The notes beneath the pieces are model-generated. The model was not told the origin of the DNA. It did not search any database and saw only the letters and a list, made by a program, of their open reading frames with translations. 64,000 nucleotides of DNA from assembly GCA_947165285.1 (NCBI GenBank), contig CAMUZS010000001.1, positions 310,001-374,000 of the forward strand, read 5' to 3'. The DNA comes from an uncultured Mycoplasmatota bacterium. GTDB taxonomy: Bacteria > Bacillota_I > Bacilli_A > RF39 > UBA660. Shown here one piece after another: positions 52,355 through 62,432 of the stretch; within the stretch, counting starts at the first letter, position 1, and each line of letters begins with the position of its first letter. The translations under genes were made by a program, and so were the position numbers.

Positions 52355-53200
52355 TTAATATTTAAACATTAACTTTATTTTAGCTAATTGATTATCTTTT
52401 TTATACATTGCAATATACTTTCCTTTATATGTATAAATTATTTCTTCTTCTTTAAAATTTATGGGCATTTTTTGACCATTTTTAACTTTAAAATATTCAT
52501 CATCATTTAATTCATATTTTTCATAGTTTTTAAATATATCTTCATAATTTAATAATTTATATTTATCATTTTTAATATCATCTATAGTATATGAATCATT
52601 AATATCAAAATCACCTTGCTTAATTCTTATTAAAGAAGTCATTGTTGCATATGTATTTAATTTAGTTGCAATATCTCTAATTAGACTTCTTATATAAGTT
52701 CCCTTAGATACTCTTACTTTAAATTCTATAATATCATCTTTAAATGATAATAATTCAATATTTTTTATTTCAACTTCCCTTTTAGGAAGAGTTACTACTT
52801 CATTATTTCTTGCATATTCATATAGTTTTTTACCATTTATTTTAATCGCAGAATAAATTGGTACTTCTTGTACATATTTTGGAACAAAAGAATTTAGGGT
52901 GTTAATAATTGTATTTTTATCCACAGCAAAATCTTTTTTATCTAAAATATTACCTGTTATATCTAAAGTATCAGTTTTAATTCCAAGTTTCATCTTAGCA
53001 ATATATTCTTTATAATTTGAAGTAATAATATCAGATAATTTTGTATAATTTCCAATTGTAACAACGAGTACACCTTCTGCTATTGGATCTAAAGTTCCTG
53101 TATGACCTACTTTTTTAGTGTTAAATTTTTTACATATATAATTTACTACATCTCTTGATGTCATATTTTTTTCTTTATTAATTACTAATACTCCATTCAT
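52355..53200 (-). CDS. truB: tRNA pseudouridine-55 synthase
   Basis: 281 residues. VLVINKEKNMTSRDVV, KVGHTGTLDPIAEGVLVV with the catalytic Asp in GTLDP, and GTYIRSLIRDIA are TruB hallmarks. It makes psi55 in the T-loop of tRNAs. Its ATG overlaps the phosphoesterase stop (ATGA), with GAGAGGG upstream. The C-terminal PUA-like part is short, as in other Bacillota. Confidence 0.95.
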   Translation of the reverse strand: MNGVLVINKEKNMTSRDVVNYICKKFNTKKVGHTGTLDPIAEGVLVVTIGNYTKLSDIITSNYKEYIAKMKLGIKTDTLDITGNILDKKDFAVDKNTIINTLNSFVPKYVQEVPIYSAIKINGKKLYEYARNNEVVTLPKREVEIKNIELLSFKDDIIEFKVRVSKGTYIRSLIRDIATKLNTYATMTSLIRIKQGDFDINDSYTIDDIKNDKYKLLNYEDIFKNYEKYELNDDEYFKVKNGQKMPINFKEEEIIYTYKGKYIAMYKKDNQLAKIKLMFKY

Positions 53201-53958
53201 TTTAATTTTACCCTCTCATTTAATTCTTTTTTTAAATATAATTTTTTAGAATCAATCTTATTATCTTTAATAATAAAGTTATTAATAATTAATTCATTAT
53301 TATCTATTATACCTTCTAAAAACCCAGGATAGTTTTCTCTTCCATAATATTTTATATCATTACTTAATGTAGGTAAATAAATAGTATTATCTTTTTTATG
53401 AAGTTCATGTCTATGTCCACAAAACTTAATCAATGTTTCATATCTTTGTAGTTCAAAATCACATTTTGGTAAATGATGTGAAATACTAATTAAATAGTTA
53501 TTCCAATTTAAATAACATTTTTTAATACCTAATATTTTCATATCTTTTCTATCTAAAAATAAATCTTCTAATCCATCAGTTTTTCTAAAAACATAAAAAT
53601 CATGATTACCAAATAATATAAAGTTTTTTATATTATCATCATATGGATATAAGTTAATAACTTTTTTTGCTTGATTATACATATCTTGACAATCTTTAAG
53701 TAATGGTTTAACTGTACCTTGCATTAAATCTCCACCATGAATTATTGTATTTATATTGTTATTAATAGCATAATTATAAAGCAGGTCTAAATAATAATAA
53801 TTTTCATTAGTTGATCCCAAATGAGTATCAGATATTATTAATAATTTATCTTCAGATATTTTTGATACTGGCATAGGAATAATAGTATTAGATTTTTTTA
53901 ATTTATAATTAAATCTACCACCATATTTATAAATTAATCTATTTTGAACTTCATTCAT
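53197..53958 (-). CDS. Calcineurin-like metallophosphoesterase
   Basis: 253 residues from the ATG at 53958, after GGGGGAT. Metal motifs: ISDTHLGS, HGGDLMQG, FGNHDFY and GHRHELH, the full metallophosphoesterase set. It may hydrolyse a phosphodiester or nucleotide; the position between rbfA and truB (where nrnA often sits) hints at RNA or nucleotide work. Coupled to truB by a 4-base overlap. Confidence 0.88.
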   Translation of the reverse strand: MNEVQNRLIYKYGGRFNYKLKKSNTIIPMPVSKISEDKLLIISDTHLGSTNENYYYLDLLYNYAINNNINTIIHGGDLMQGTVKPLLKDCQDMYNQAKKVINLYPYDDNIKNFILFGNHDFYVFRKTDGLEDLFLDRKDMKILGIKKCYLNWNNYLISISHHLPKCDFELQRYETLIKFCGHRHELHKKDNTIYLPTLSNDIKYYGRENYPGFLEGIIDNNELIINNFIIKDNKIDSKKLYLKKELNERVKLK

Positions 53959-53980
53959 TATATCCCCCAATTACAAAAAA

Positions 53981-53997
53981 GACGATTATTATTCGCC
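53981..53997 (-). terminator. Weak terminator after rbfA
   Basis: GGCGA / TCGTC with one wobble, 7-base loop, then TTTTTT. Short stem, so only partial termination before the phosphoesterase gene is likely. Confidence 0.5.
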
Positions 53998-54336
53998 TTC
54001 ATGTATTTCTTTAATTATTTTTTCAATATTATTACCATATTCAATAGATTCATCATATTTAAATCTAAGTTCTGGTATATTTCTTAAGTCAATATTTTCT
54101 GCTAATTTTGATCTTAAATAAGATGCAGTTTCATCATTTAAATCTCTTTCTAATTCTTTATAATCCTTATCAATTAGTGAAGTAAAATATACTTTACAAA
54201 CTGATAAATCATTAGTGATTTGACATTCAGTTATAGTTATTTGTTTTAATAAAGAATCATTAGCTTCCTCAAAAATAATAGTAGTTAATATTTTTAATAT
54301 TTCTGAATCTATTCTTTTTAATTTAATATTATTCAT
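53989..54336 (-). CDS. rbfA: Ribosome-binding factor A
   Basis: 115 residues. RIDSEILKILTTII, then ITECQITNDLSVCKVYFT and LAENIDLRNIPELRFKYDESI (cited in part), which are typical of RbfA. It matures the 16S 5' end in the small subunit. The ATG overlaps the infB stop by 4 bases. Confidence 0.93.
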   Translation of the reverse strand: MNNIKLKRIDSEILKILTTIIFEEANDSLLKQITITECQITNDLSVCKVYFTSLIDKDYKELERDLNDETASYLRSKLAENIDLRNIPELRFKYDESIEYGNNIEKIIKEIHEGE

Positions 54337-56447
54337 CTTTTTACCTCAACCATTTCATAGCACTCTAAGATATCTCCTTCTTTAAAGTCACTATAATTTT
54401 CTAAGGTAATACCACATTCAAAACCTTTTTTAACTTCTTTAACAGTATCTTGTCCTCTTTGAAGTGCATTAATATTTCCATCATGTAAAACAATTCCATC
54501 TCTTATAACTCTTACTTGACCAGTAGATTTAATCAATCCATCTACAACATAAGAACCAGCAATTTTTCCAACTTTAGAGAAAGTAAATATTTTTCTTACT
54601 TCTGCATTTCCTAAAATCTTTTCTTCAAATTCAGGATCTAACATACCTTTCATTGCACTTTCCATATCTTCAACTGCTTTATAAATAATTGTATATAATC
54701 TTATATCAACATTTTTTGATTTTGCTAAATCTTTTGTTAAAGGTGTTGGTGATACATTAAAGCCAATAATAATTGCATTAGATGCACTTGCAAGTACTAC
54801 ATCACTTTCAGTAATATTACCAATATCAGATCTTATTACTTTTACTCTAACATCTCCAACTTCAATCTTTTCTAAAGCGTTTTTAACAGCTTCTTCAGAT
54901 CCTCTTACATCAGTTTTTAATACAACATTAATTTCTTTAATTCCACTATCAATTGCAGAAAATAATGAATCAAGTGAAATGGATTGTTTTTTAAATTTTT
55001 TATCTTTTTCTTGTATTGCTCTTTTTTCAGCTACAGCTTTTGCTTCACTTTCATTTTCAAATGACATAAATTTATCTCCAGCTTGTGGATTTCCAGAAAG
55101 TCCTGTAACTTCAACTGGAGTAGATGGTCCAGCACTAACTATTGAATTACCTAAATCATCTTTTAATGTTCTTACTTTTCCATATACTGTTCCAACTACA
55201 ATTGGATCTCCAAGTCTTAAAGTACCATTTTGAATAAGAAGTGATGCAACGCCACCAACATGTTTATCTAATTTTGATTCAATTACTGATCCTATCGCAT
55301 AACGATTAGGATTTGCTTTTAATTCTAGCATTTCTGCAGTTACAGTAATTGTTTCTAATAGTTCGTCTAAATTTTCACCAGTTTTAGCAGATATTTTAAC
55401 AAATGGATATTTTCCAGACCATTCTTCTGGAGTAATTCCAAGGGATGCCATTTCTTCCATTATTTTATCTGGATTAGCATCGCTCTTATCTATTTTATTT
55501 ACTGCAACAATTATTGGAACATTTGCAGCAAGTGCATGATCTACTGCTTCTTTAGTTTGAGGCATAACTCCATCATCTGCAGCTACAATTATAATTACTA
55601 TATCAGTAACACTAGCACCACGTGCTCTCATTTCAGTAAATGCAGCATGTCCTGGAGTATCTATAAATGTTATTTTTTGTCCGTTATGTTCAACTTGATA
55701 TGCACCAATTGCTTGAGTAATTCCACCACTTTCAGTATCAACAATTTTTGAATTTCTAATAGTATCTAATAATGTTGTTTTACCATGGTCAACATGACCC
55801 ATAATAGTAACAACTGGTGGACGAGATTCTAAATTTTTTTCATCATCTACTACTTCATATTCTTCAAAATTTGAAATGTCTTGTGTTGTATCTTTTTTTA
55901 ATGTTTTTCCATATTCTATAGCAACTAATTCAGCTGCTTCAAAAGATACTGGCATTGTCATATTAACCATAACACCATTTGCCATTAGTTTTGTAATTAA
56001 TTGAGCTGGTGAACACTTAAGTTCATCTGCTAAATCTTTTACAGTCATATTATCATGATATAATACAATATTTTCATCTTCAATATTGTTCATTAATTTT
56101 TCTTTATTTTTGTACATTTCTTTTCTAGATTTCATGTATTCGAAATCTTTATTATTAGTTTCTTGACGTGATTTAATTTTTTTAGTTTTTGTAGTATCTT
56201 TATATTTATTATCTAAATTATTGCTTTCCATTATACTTTCAACAGCATCATCTAATTCATCCTCATCTTCAAATGTTGTTTCTTCATCAGTAGAAATTAA
56301 ATTAATAGCATTATCTAAAATTACTATATCATCAAATGATAATTCATCATCACCAGATTTTACATCAATATTTAATTCCTGACATTTTTTTAAAATTTCA
56401 GCAATACTTCTTCCAGTATCTGTAGCATATTCTTTAACACTCATCAT
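54333..56447 (-). CDS. infB: Translation initiation factor IF-2
   Basis: 704 residues: N-terminal [16 protein letters not shown] (IF2N-like), a short acidic linker, IF2N2 ([14 protein letters not shown]), the G domain with [20 protein letters not shown] and NKIDK, then domains II-IV. GTPase that places initiator tRNA on the ribosome. Shorter than E. coli IF-2 and near other Bacilli. Two ATGs in tandem at 56447 and 56444 can serve as start. Confidence 0.97.
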   Translation of the reverse strand: MMSVKEYATDTGRSIAEILKKCQELNIDVKSGDDELSFDDIVILDNAINLISTDEETTFEDEDELDDAVESIMESNNLDNKYKDTTKTKKIKSRQETNNKDFEYMKSRKEMYKNKEKLMNNIEDENIVLYHDNMTVKDLADELKCSPAQLITKLMANGVMVNMTMPVSFEAAELVAIEYGKTLKKDTTQDISNFEEYEVVDDEKNLESRPPVVTIMGHVDHGKTTLLDTIRNSKIVDTESGGITQAIGAYQVEHNGQKITFIDTPGHAAFTEMRARGASVTDIVIIIVAADDGVMPQTKEAVDHALAANVPIIVAVNKIDKSDANPDKIMEEMASLGITPEEWSGKYPFVKISAKTGENLDELLETITVTAEMLELKANPNRYAIGSVIESKLDKHVGGVASLLIQNGTLRLGDPIVVGTVYGKVRTLKDDLGNSIVSAGPSTPVEVTGLSGNPQAGDKFMSFENESEAKAVAEKRAIQEKDKKFKKQSISLDSLFSAIDSGIKEINVVLKTDVRGSEEAVKNALEKIEVGDVRVKVIRSDIGNITESDVVLASASNAIIIGFNVSPTPLTKDLAKSKNVDIRLYTIIYKAVEDMESAMKGMLDPEFEEKILGNAEVRKIFTFSKVGKIAGSYVVDGLIKSTGQVRVIRDGIVLHDGNINALQRGQDTVKEVKKGFECGITLENYSDFKEGDILECYEMVEVKR

Positions 56448-56470
56448 AATAAATCACTCACCCTTCTTTT

Positions 56471-56725
56471 TTATTTTAAATATTTTTTAATTTCTTCATA
56501 TATATAATCTAAATTATCAACTTCGAAAACAGTTTCTAATATTTTCTTTTTCTTAGCAGTATCAAGAACTTCTAAACTTTTAGTTATATATGCTCCTTTA
56601 CCATTCTTTTTTCCGGTCAAATCAACTTCAACATTATTTTCAGGTGTTTTAACTATTCGAAGTAAATCTTTTTTATCCGTTTTATTTCGTGTTACAACAC
56701 ACATTCTTTGAGGTATTTTTTTCAT
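56471..56725 (-). CDS. ylxR: YlxR (RnpM-type RNA-binding protein)
   Basis: 84 residues of the DUF448 family between nusA and infB: PQRMCVVTRNKTDKKDLLRIV, then GKKNGKGAYI. In Bacillus the homologue binds RNA and RNase P (RnpM). The usual L7Ae-like ylxQ is missing between it and infB. GTAGGTGA before the ATG. Confidence 0.93.
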   Translation of the reverse strand: MKKIPQRMCVVTRNKTDKKDLLRIVKTPENNVEVDLTGKKNGKGAYITKSLEVLDTAKKKKILETVFEVDNLDYIYEEIKKYLK

Positions 56726-56732
56726 ACTTCAC

Positions 56733-57842
56733 CTACTTATTAGCTTCTTCATTAATTTGTGACATAGTTTTAACATCAATATTATATTTTGTTAATTTAG
56801 AAGCAAGTCTTACATTTAATCCTTTTTTACCAATAGCAAGAGATAAATTTTCATCATTTACTATTGCTAATGCTTTTTTCTCTTTTTCATCAGTAATTGA
56901 TACAATTGCATCTTTTGCTGGAGATAAAGCATTTTGAATATATTGAATTGGATCATTACTATATTCAACTAAGTCAATTTTTTCACCATTTAATTCTTTT
57001 AAAATATTTCCAATTCTTGATCCTTTAGCACCAATACATGATCCTATAGCATCAATATTTTCATTTGTTGAAGATACAGCAACTTTTGATCTATATCCTG
57101 CTTCTCTTGCAACTGCATGGATTAAAATTGTTCCATCATTTACTTCAGGTATTTCACTTTCAAATAATCTTTTAATAAAACCAAAATGTTTTCTTGATAA
57201 AAGAATAAGTGGTCCTTTAGTTCCTGCTTCTACTTTTGTTATATATACTTTAATTGAAGAACCCATTTTTACTTCTTCACCAGGAATCATATCTTTTTTA
57301 GGAAGAATTCCTCTTGCACTACCTAAATCAACATAATAATTTCTTTGATCTTCCATAGCAAGAAGTCCAACCATCATTTCATCTTGTTTATCAGCAAATT
57401 CTGACATTACTTGATCTTTTTCTGCTTCCCTCATTCTTTGTGTTATTACTTGTTTTGCAGCACCTGCAGCAACTCTACCAAAATCAGCAGGAGTTACTTC
57501 TTTTTCAATAGTTTCACCAACTTTTATTTCAGGATCTATTTTTTTTGCATCTTCAAGTAATATTTGTGCATCTACTGGTATCTCTGGAGGTATTTCAATT
57601 TCTTTACCTTCATCGTCATATTCATATGTTGGTTCTAAATACTTTTCAACAACAACTAAATATGACATTACTTTAAATTTTCCAGTATTCTCATCAAAAT
57701 CTACTCTTACATTAGTTTTAGCATTATTTTTTTTATAAGCAGTAGATAATGCTTGTTTCATTCCTTCAATAATAATATCTTTAGATATTCTCTTTTCACT
57801 AGATATTAAATCTAATGCTCTTAAAAATTCTTCTCCGTTCAT
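56733..57842 (-). CDS. nusA: Transcription termination/antitermination factor NusA
   Basis: 369 residues: NusA N-terminal domain (MNGEEFLRALDLISSEK), S1 (ARGILPKKDMIPGEEV), and two KH domains (GSCIGAKGSRIGNILKELNGEKID, cited as GAKGSRIGNILKEL; AIGKKGLNVRLAS). No C-terminal acidic repeats, as usual in Bacillota. Its ATG begins 1 base after the rimP stop. AGAGGTAA ribosome site. Confidence 0.97.
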   Translation of the reverse strand: MNGEEFLRALDLISSEKRISKDIIIEGMKQALSTAYKKNNAKTNVRVDFDENTGKFKVMSYLVVVEKYLEPTYEYDDEGKEIEIPPEIPVDAQILLEDAKKIDPEIKVGETIEKEVTPADFGRVAAGAAKQVITQRMREAEKDQVMSEFADKQDEMMVGLLAMEDQRNYYVDLGSARGILPKKDMIPGEEVKMGSSIKVYITKVEAGTKGPLILLSRKHFGFIKRLFESEIPEVNDGTILIHAVAREAGYRSKVAVSSTNENIDAIGSCIGAKGSRIGNILKELNGEKIDLVEYSNDPIQYIQNALSPAKDAIVSITDEKEKKALAIVNDENLSLAIGKKGLNVRLASKLTKYNIDVKTMSQINEEANK

Positions 57843-57843
57843 T

Positions 57844-58098
57844 TTAATTACCTCTTTCTTTACTAATAATATCTAAAATATAACTATCATCAATTATATC
57901 AAGTTTATCTATAATTGGATTAATTACATTTGTTGCTTCAACGATAGTGTCTAAATCAATACCATTAATCTTATCAAGTTCAATAGTCAAAAAATTATAT
58001 TTTCCTTCTTTTTTGTATGAAATATCAGTAATTTCAATTTCCATTTCATCCATTTTTGATTTAATACTATTTCTAATAATATTTAATTTTTCTTCCAT
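57844..58098 (-). CDS. rimP: Ribosome maturation factor RimP, N-terminal domain only
   Basis: 84 residues, about half the usual 150. It has the N-terminal alpha/beta pattern (EEKLNIIRNSIKSKMDEM, YNFLTIELDK, IDLDTIVEATNVINPIID, DDSYILDIISKERG) where relatives read YxLEVSSPG. The C-terminal SH3-like domain is absent; it stops 1 base before nusA. Assignment rests on the first gene position before nusA and the N-terminal pattern. RimP helps S12 join the 30S subunit. AGGTGATT ribosome site. Confidence 0.8.
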   Translation of the reverse strand: MEEKLNIIRNSIKSKMDEMEIEITDISYKKEGKYNFLTIELDKINGIDLDTIVEATNVINPIIDKLDIIDDSYILDIISKERGN

Positions 58099-58126
58099 TT
58101 AAATCACCTCATATAAGCAATAATAA

Positions 58127-58148
58127 AAGCGGGAGTTGAAGCCCACTT
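58127..58148 (-). promoter_or_regulatory. rimP leader hairpin
   Basis: AAGTGGG / CCCGCTT stem (one G-T) with an 8-base loop in the rimP 5' leader. A GGGC-type hairpin before rimP-nusA is common in Bacillota; NusA control is inferred. Confidence 0.5.
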
Positions 58149-58162
58149 AAATCTGTAAATGT

Positions 58163-58191
58163 ATTATATCATACATTATATTTTTTTGCAA
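58163..58191 (-). promoter_or_regulatory. Promoter of the rimP-nusA-infB operon
   Basis: TTGCAA (58186-58191), a 17-base spacer and TATAAT (58163-58168) with upstream TG. Confidence 0.7.
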
Positions 58192-58200
58192 AATAAATTA

Positions 58201-59106
58201 TTAATTACATGATTTTATTAATTCTTTTACTGTATGATATTGTTTTAGATCATCAAAATTATCCTCTAATTTATAATTTTTACAATCATTTAATATTTCA
58301 TTATACATTTGTTCACTTTCATAGTTATACATAATATAATCTTTTAATAGATTTTGTTTATATAACGCATAAAATAGTATTGGTAAAAACTTATCTTCAT
58401 TAATATTATTTTCTTTCATGTATTCTTTTATGTTATTAGAAAAAATATAATTAAATGTAATATCTTCACTACTAACATAGTTATTAAAATCATTTTTTAT
58501 TTTTTCAAATTCTTCATCTATATATTTAAGAACATTTAAATTATGTGATGCATAATGACTTAATTCTTTATCATATTCCTCAATTATACATAATTTAATA
58601 TTTAATAATTCATTATCATTTAGTTGTAAAAAATTATTATAATTATCATGAATTAATAATTCTAAATCTAGTGATTCACATATATTTTTAATTAATTTAG
58701 TTGCCGTATAATCTAATATTTTCTTTGTAGTACTATTAGCCATTAACATATTTTTAAATATATGCTTTGCTTTTTTTCTTAAATCTATATCATAATTAAA
58801 TAATATTATTTCATCAATTGTAAAATAATACATTTTTTTAATATCTATTTCATTTTCTGCTTCAATAATAATATTTTTTGAATCTAATATTTCTAATATA
58901 TGTAAATATATATCTATCATATTAATATCATTTATTTCTAATGTATCAATAATATTAATTATTGATAATAAAGCTAAATCATTATCTTTAAATATATCTA
59001 TTATTGTATTAATTAATCTTGGATTATTTTTAACTTCATCACTTGCATTTAAAAATAATTTTATGTCTTTTTTACACCAAATATCCTCTAAAATATTTGT
59101 ATTCAT
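58201..59106 (-). CDS. Hypothetical helical protein
   Basis: 301 residues, not recognised. AGGGGGAAT before the ATG. No signal peptide or membrane span. Built of short helices with many Leu, Ile, Asn, Asp (LIINTIIDIFKDN, NIIDTLEINDINMID), which could be an alpha-solenoid. It lies in the ribosome-maturation gene cluster between trmD and rimP and directly before the rimP promoter. Confidence 0.6.
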   Translation of the reverse strand: MNTNILEDIWCKKDIKLFLNASDEVKNNPRLINTIIDIFKDNDLALLSIINIIDTLEINDINMIDIYLHILEILDSKNIIIEAENEIDIKKMYYFTIDEIILFNYDIDLRKKAKHIFKNMLMANSTTKKILDYTATKLIKNICESLDLELLIHDNYNNFLQLNDNELLNIKLCIIEEYDKELSHYASHNLNVLKYIDEEFEKIKNDFNNYVSSEDITFNYIFSNNIKEYMKENNINEDKFLPILFYALYKQNLLKDYIMYNYESEQMYNEILNDCKNYKLEDNFDDLKQYHTVKELIKSCN

Positions 59107-59130
59107 TTTTTATTCCCCCTAATTAATCAT

Positions 59131-59544
59131 TTATCTTCCTCGACCGGAAAATTGATGTATAATTTTTTCTTGTAAACTATACATTTTAAATTTCATTTCT
59201 TCTTCAAGAAGACCTAATTTTTGTAAATATAAATTCATTTTCATTTCTGTTAAATATTTATTATATTTTGTTAACAATTGTCCTCTTACTAAAGCTATTT
59301 CATCTAAAGCAATAACAATTCCACTTGGATTATCATCACTATTAAATGCATCATTTACTATCATTAATAATCTTTCAAACATTGTATTTATTTTAATGGT
59401 AATAATCTTGTTTATTAATTTATCATTAACTACAATTAAATTCCTTATTTTTTTACTTTTAGGATTAAATTTATATCCTTTCATTGGAATTATATCTTTA
59501 TTTAATTTATATGATTTATTTTTCTTCTTTATTACATACTTCAT
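59131..59544 (-). CDS. Hypothetical protein following trmD
   Basis: 137 residues from the ATG at 59544 (GGTGATAATT upstream); the first 28 bases overlap the end of trmD in another frame. A basic N-terminus ([16 protein letters not shown]), helices with [17 protein letters not shown], and a C-terminal FSGRGR. Where rplS normally follows trmD this protein stands instead. It is not L19. Unknown. Confidence 0.6.
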   Translation of the reverse strand: MKYVIKKKNKSYKLNKDIIPMKGYKFNPKSKKIRNLIVVNDKLINKIITIKINTMFERLLMIVNDAFNSDDNPSGIVIALDEIALVRGQLLTKYNKYLTEMKMNLYLQKLGLLEEEMKFKMYSLQEKIIHQFSGRGR

Positions 59545-60223
59545 AATTATCACCATCTTTTTCTAATAAATCTGGTCTTAATTCTTTAGTTTTTTCTATT
59601 GATTTTTGATAGCGCCACTTATCTATTTTTTTATGATCACCAGATAATAATATATCGGGTACTTTTAATCCGTTATAATCTGCAGGTTTAGTATACGTTG
59701 GATAATCAAGTAAATAATTGTCATTAAAAGAATCATTTATATGACTTTCTTCATTTATTACACCGGGAATTAATCTAGTTATTGAATCAACTAGTACACA
59801 AGAAGCTATTTCTCCACCAGTTAAAACATAATCTCCAATAGATATTTCTAAATCTACTATAGTTCTTATTCTTTCATCAAATCCTTCATAATGACCACAA
59901 ATAATTATTAAATGTTTTTCTTTTGATAAATCATAAGCTAATTTTTGTTTGTAAGTAACTCCTGATGGTGTAAGTAATATTACTTTAGAATTATCTTTTT
60001 TTAAATCATTTACGGCATCAAATATTGGCTGACAAGTTAAAACCATACCAGCCCCTCCACCATAAGGCGTATCATCAACACTATGATGAGGATCCTTAGA
60101 ATAATCCCTAAAATTATAAATATTAATATCTACTAACTTGTTATCTATAGCTCTTTTAATTATAGATTCTGAAAATACCCCATCAAACATACTTGGAAAT
60201 AAAGTAAGAATATCTATTCTCAT
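59516..60223 (-). CDS. trmD: tRNA (guanine-37-N1)-methyltransferase
   Basis: 235 residues. SPOUT fold: [37 protein letters not shown] and [13 protein letters not shown] are all diagnostic. Makes m1G37, which keeps reading frame. Overlaps rimM by 4 bases (ATGA). Confidence 0.97.
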   Translation of the reverse strand: MRIDILTLFPSMFDGVFSESIIKRAIDNKLVDINIYNFRDYSKDPHHSVDDTPYGGGAGMVLTCQPIFDAVNDLKKDNSKVILLTPSGVTYKQKLAYDLSKEKHLIIICGHYEGFDERIRTIVDLEISIGDYVLTGGEIASCVLVDSITRLIPGVINEESHINDSFNDNYLLDYPTYTKPADYNGLKVPDILLSGDHKKIDKWRYQKSIEKTKELRPDLLEKDGDNYEVCNKEEK

Positions 60224-60711
60224 AATATCAGATCCTTAGCATTTTTTGTTTCTATCCTTTTATTTTTTAAATCTACTTTAATAATATATTGATCAACAAA
60301 TGGTATATAAAAATTCTTAACTCCTTCAATTACTAATAAAGTATTAGATGTATTATACACGAAACTCTTGATTTTACCAAGTATTTTTTCATCTTCGATT
60401 ATTTCAAATCCTATTAAATCTTGTAAAATATATTCATTATCATTTAGTTTTAAGTCTTTTCTTAGAAAAAACACCTTTTCACCTTTATATTTTAATACCT
60501 CATTAATATTAGTATATCCTTGTAAAGTAATCATATCAAAATTCTTATGAACCCTATAACTATTTATGGTTTCTTTTATATAAGAATTGCCAATATAGAT
60601 ATTATTTTCTTTATTAAATACTAAATCTTTACGATCAAAATCACTTAATATTCTTAATTCACCTTTTATGCCATGTGTATTAACTATCTTACCAATATAT
60701 ATATAATCCAT
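60220..60711 (-). CDS. rimM: 16S rRNA-processing protein RimM
   Basis: 163 residues from the ATG at 60711. [17 protein letters not shown] and a PRC-barrel C-terminal part ([33 protein letters not shown]) are typical. It binds S19 in 30S maturation. Longer starts overlap the previous gene and lack support. Coupled to trmD. Confidence 0.92.
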   Translation of the reverse strand: MDYIYIGKIVNTHGIKGELRILSDFDRKDLVFNKENNIYIGNSYIKETINSYRVHKNFDMITLQGYTNINEVLKYKGEKVFFLRKDLKLNDNEYILQDLIGFEIIEDEKILGKIKSFVYNTSNTLLVIEGVKNFYIPFVDQYIIKVDLKNKRIETKNAKDLIL

Positions 60712-60718
60712 TTTATCA

Positions 60719-61045
60719 CTACTTTCTTCTATGATTATGTGATTTTTTATAAATAATTTCATAAGTTATTTTATCATTTTTAACATTTGTTTTTATATCT
60801 GATACTTTAAGAGTATTATCTCTTAAACCACTAGCTAATAAAATAATATAATCTTTATTTTTTAAATATAAAACTCTTTTCTTTTGTCTATATTCTTTTT
60901 CCTCTAATAATTCTACAGCAAAATATTTAATATCTTTATTTTCTATTTGCGTAAATATTTTTGGATTAACTATATCTATAGTTTTTTCTAGTGCAGCTTC
61001 AACAATTTTATTAGCAGTATTTGAATCTATTACCATATTATTCAT
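60719..61045 (-). CDS. Hypothetical protein
   Basis: 108 residues, between the rRNA methyltransferase (8-base overlap) and rimM (7-base gap). Starts MNNMVIDSNTANKIVEAALE; later KRVLYLKNKDYIILLASGL and a basic end HNHRRK. No named domain. It takes the place where rpsP or a KH-domain gene often lies, but matches neither. Confidence 0.6.
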   Translation of the reverse strand: MNNMVIDSNTANKIVEAALEKTIDIVNPKIFTQIENKDIKYFAVELLEEKEYRQKKRVLYLKNKDYIILLASGLRDNTLKVSDIKTNVKNDKITYEIIYKKSHNHRRK

Positions 61046-61778
61046 AATCGATTTTACTCACCTCATACATAATAATTGATGCTGCTACTGCGGCATTTAA
61101 ACTTTCACATTTTTTATTCATTGGTATATAAATATTAGCATCTATTAATCTTTTTAATTCATTTGATACTCCAGATCCTTCACTTCCAATTATTATTGCC
61201 ATTTTTTTATCAAATGGTGTATCAGATAATGTTGAACCACCATTTACATCTGTTGCATAAACTATATAATTATTATCTTTTAATTCTTGAACAAAATTAA
61301 TCAAATTACATCTTTTTACATCAATATTAAATATCATTCCTTCAGATGCTCTTATTACTTTATCATTATACAAATCCACACAAGTATCCCCTAAAATTAC
61401 TGTATCAAAATTAAATGATGCTGCACTTCTTATAATTGTTCCTAGATTTCCTGGATCTTGTAAATTATCAAGTAATATTAATCTATTACCATAAGATAAA
61501 GGATTGAATTTTTTGCATACACCAATTATTTTAGATGGTGATTTCATATTTGATAATTTTTTCATTACTTCCTCACTAATAATTGTAGTAGTAATATCAA
61601 ATTTATTTTCAAAATCAGGAGTTATAAGTATTTCTACTAATTGATTTTTATTATAAGCTTCTTCAACTAAATGATCTCCTTCAATTAAAAACATATTACT
61701 TTCATCTCTATATTTTTTTTCATTTAATTTATTTAACTCTTTTATTTTACTATTTTGTAAAGATGTAATTATTTCCAT
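61038..61778 (-). CDS. TrmH/SpoU-family RNA ribose methyltransferase
   Basis: 246 residues: an N-terminal substrate-binding part (MEIITSLQNSKIKELNKL), then the SpoU knot with LLDNLQDPGNLGTIIRSAASF, IIGSEGSG and IPMNKKCESLNAAVAASI. 2'-O-methylates a ribose in 23S rRNA or tRNA; RlmB-like or YsgA-like members share this. AAGGGAGA ribosome site. Confidence 0.92.
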   Translation of the reverse strand: MEIITSLQNSKIKELNKLNEKKYRDESNMFLIEGDHLVEEAYNKNQLVEILITPDFENKFDITTTIISEEVMKKLSNMKSPSKIIGVCKKFNPLSYGNRLILLDNLQDPGNLGTIIRSAASFNFDTVILGDTCVDLYNDKVIRASEGMIFNIDVKRCNLINFVQELKDNNYIVYATDVNGGSTLSDTPFDKKMAIIIGSEGSGVSNELKRLIDANIYIPMNKKCESLNAAVAASIIMYEVSKIDYE

Positions 61779-61781
61779 ATT

Positions 61782-62417
61782 TTATATCTCCCTTAATCTT
61801 TTTCTAGCTTCCTTATATTTAGGATATCTAAGACCTACCTCATACCAAAATTTATCACTATGATTAGCCTGTAAAAAATGACATAATTCATGTATACAAA
61901 CATAATCAATTAAATCAATATCTTTTTTTATTAATTCATAATTTAAAGTAATTGTTTTACTACCACGATTATTAACACCCCATCTAGTAGTCATTTTCCT
62001 AATTCTTAATGAATACTTTGGAAGTTTATCAAATAATAACTCACATTTATTTAGTCTGTCTTGAAATATTTTTTCGCAAGATAATTTATAAAATTTATCT
62101 AGCATTTTCTTATTTTTAACAATAATCATATTATCATCTAATGATGGGTGTTTTATACTCTCATCAAATATAACAGTATATTTTTTTCCTAAATAATAAT
62201 AAAAATTATCATTATCAACTTCTTTAAGTTGTCTTTCATACATTTTTATTAATGATTTTTTATTCTTTTCTATTACATTTAATATTTTTCTTTCACTAAA
62301 AAATCTATTACATGTTATATGCATTTTTAAATCATTTTTAAATCTTATATATAAATTTTTATTATTTTTATATTCTATTTCAACATCAATTATATAATTA
62401 TCTAATTGTACTTGCAT
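61782..62417 (-). CDS. YgjP-type metallopeptidase (M48-like)
   Basis: 211 residues ending with the zinc motif VCIHELCHFLQANHSDKFW (HExxH plus later His), preceded by RWGVNNRGSKTITLNYEL. These are the features of the YgjP/DUF45 family. Probably a small cytoplasmic metalloprotease; substrate unknown. GGTGAAAA before the ATG. 15 bases after pyrG. Confidence 0.88.
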   Translation of the reverse strand: MQVQLDNYIIDVEIEYKNNKNLYIRFKNDLKMHITCNRFFSERKILNVIEKNKKSLIKMYERQLKEVDNDNFYYYLGKKYTVIFDESIKHPSLDDNMIIVKNKKMLDKFYKLSCEKIFQDRLNKCELLFDKLPKYSLRIRKMTTRWGVNNRGSKTITLNYELIKKDIDLIDYVCIHELCHFLQANHSDKFWYEVGLRYPKYKEARKRLREI

Positions 62418-62432
62418 TTTTTCACCATCTTT

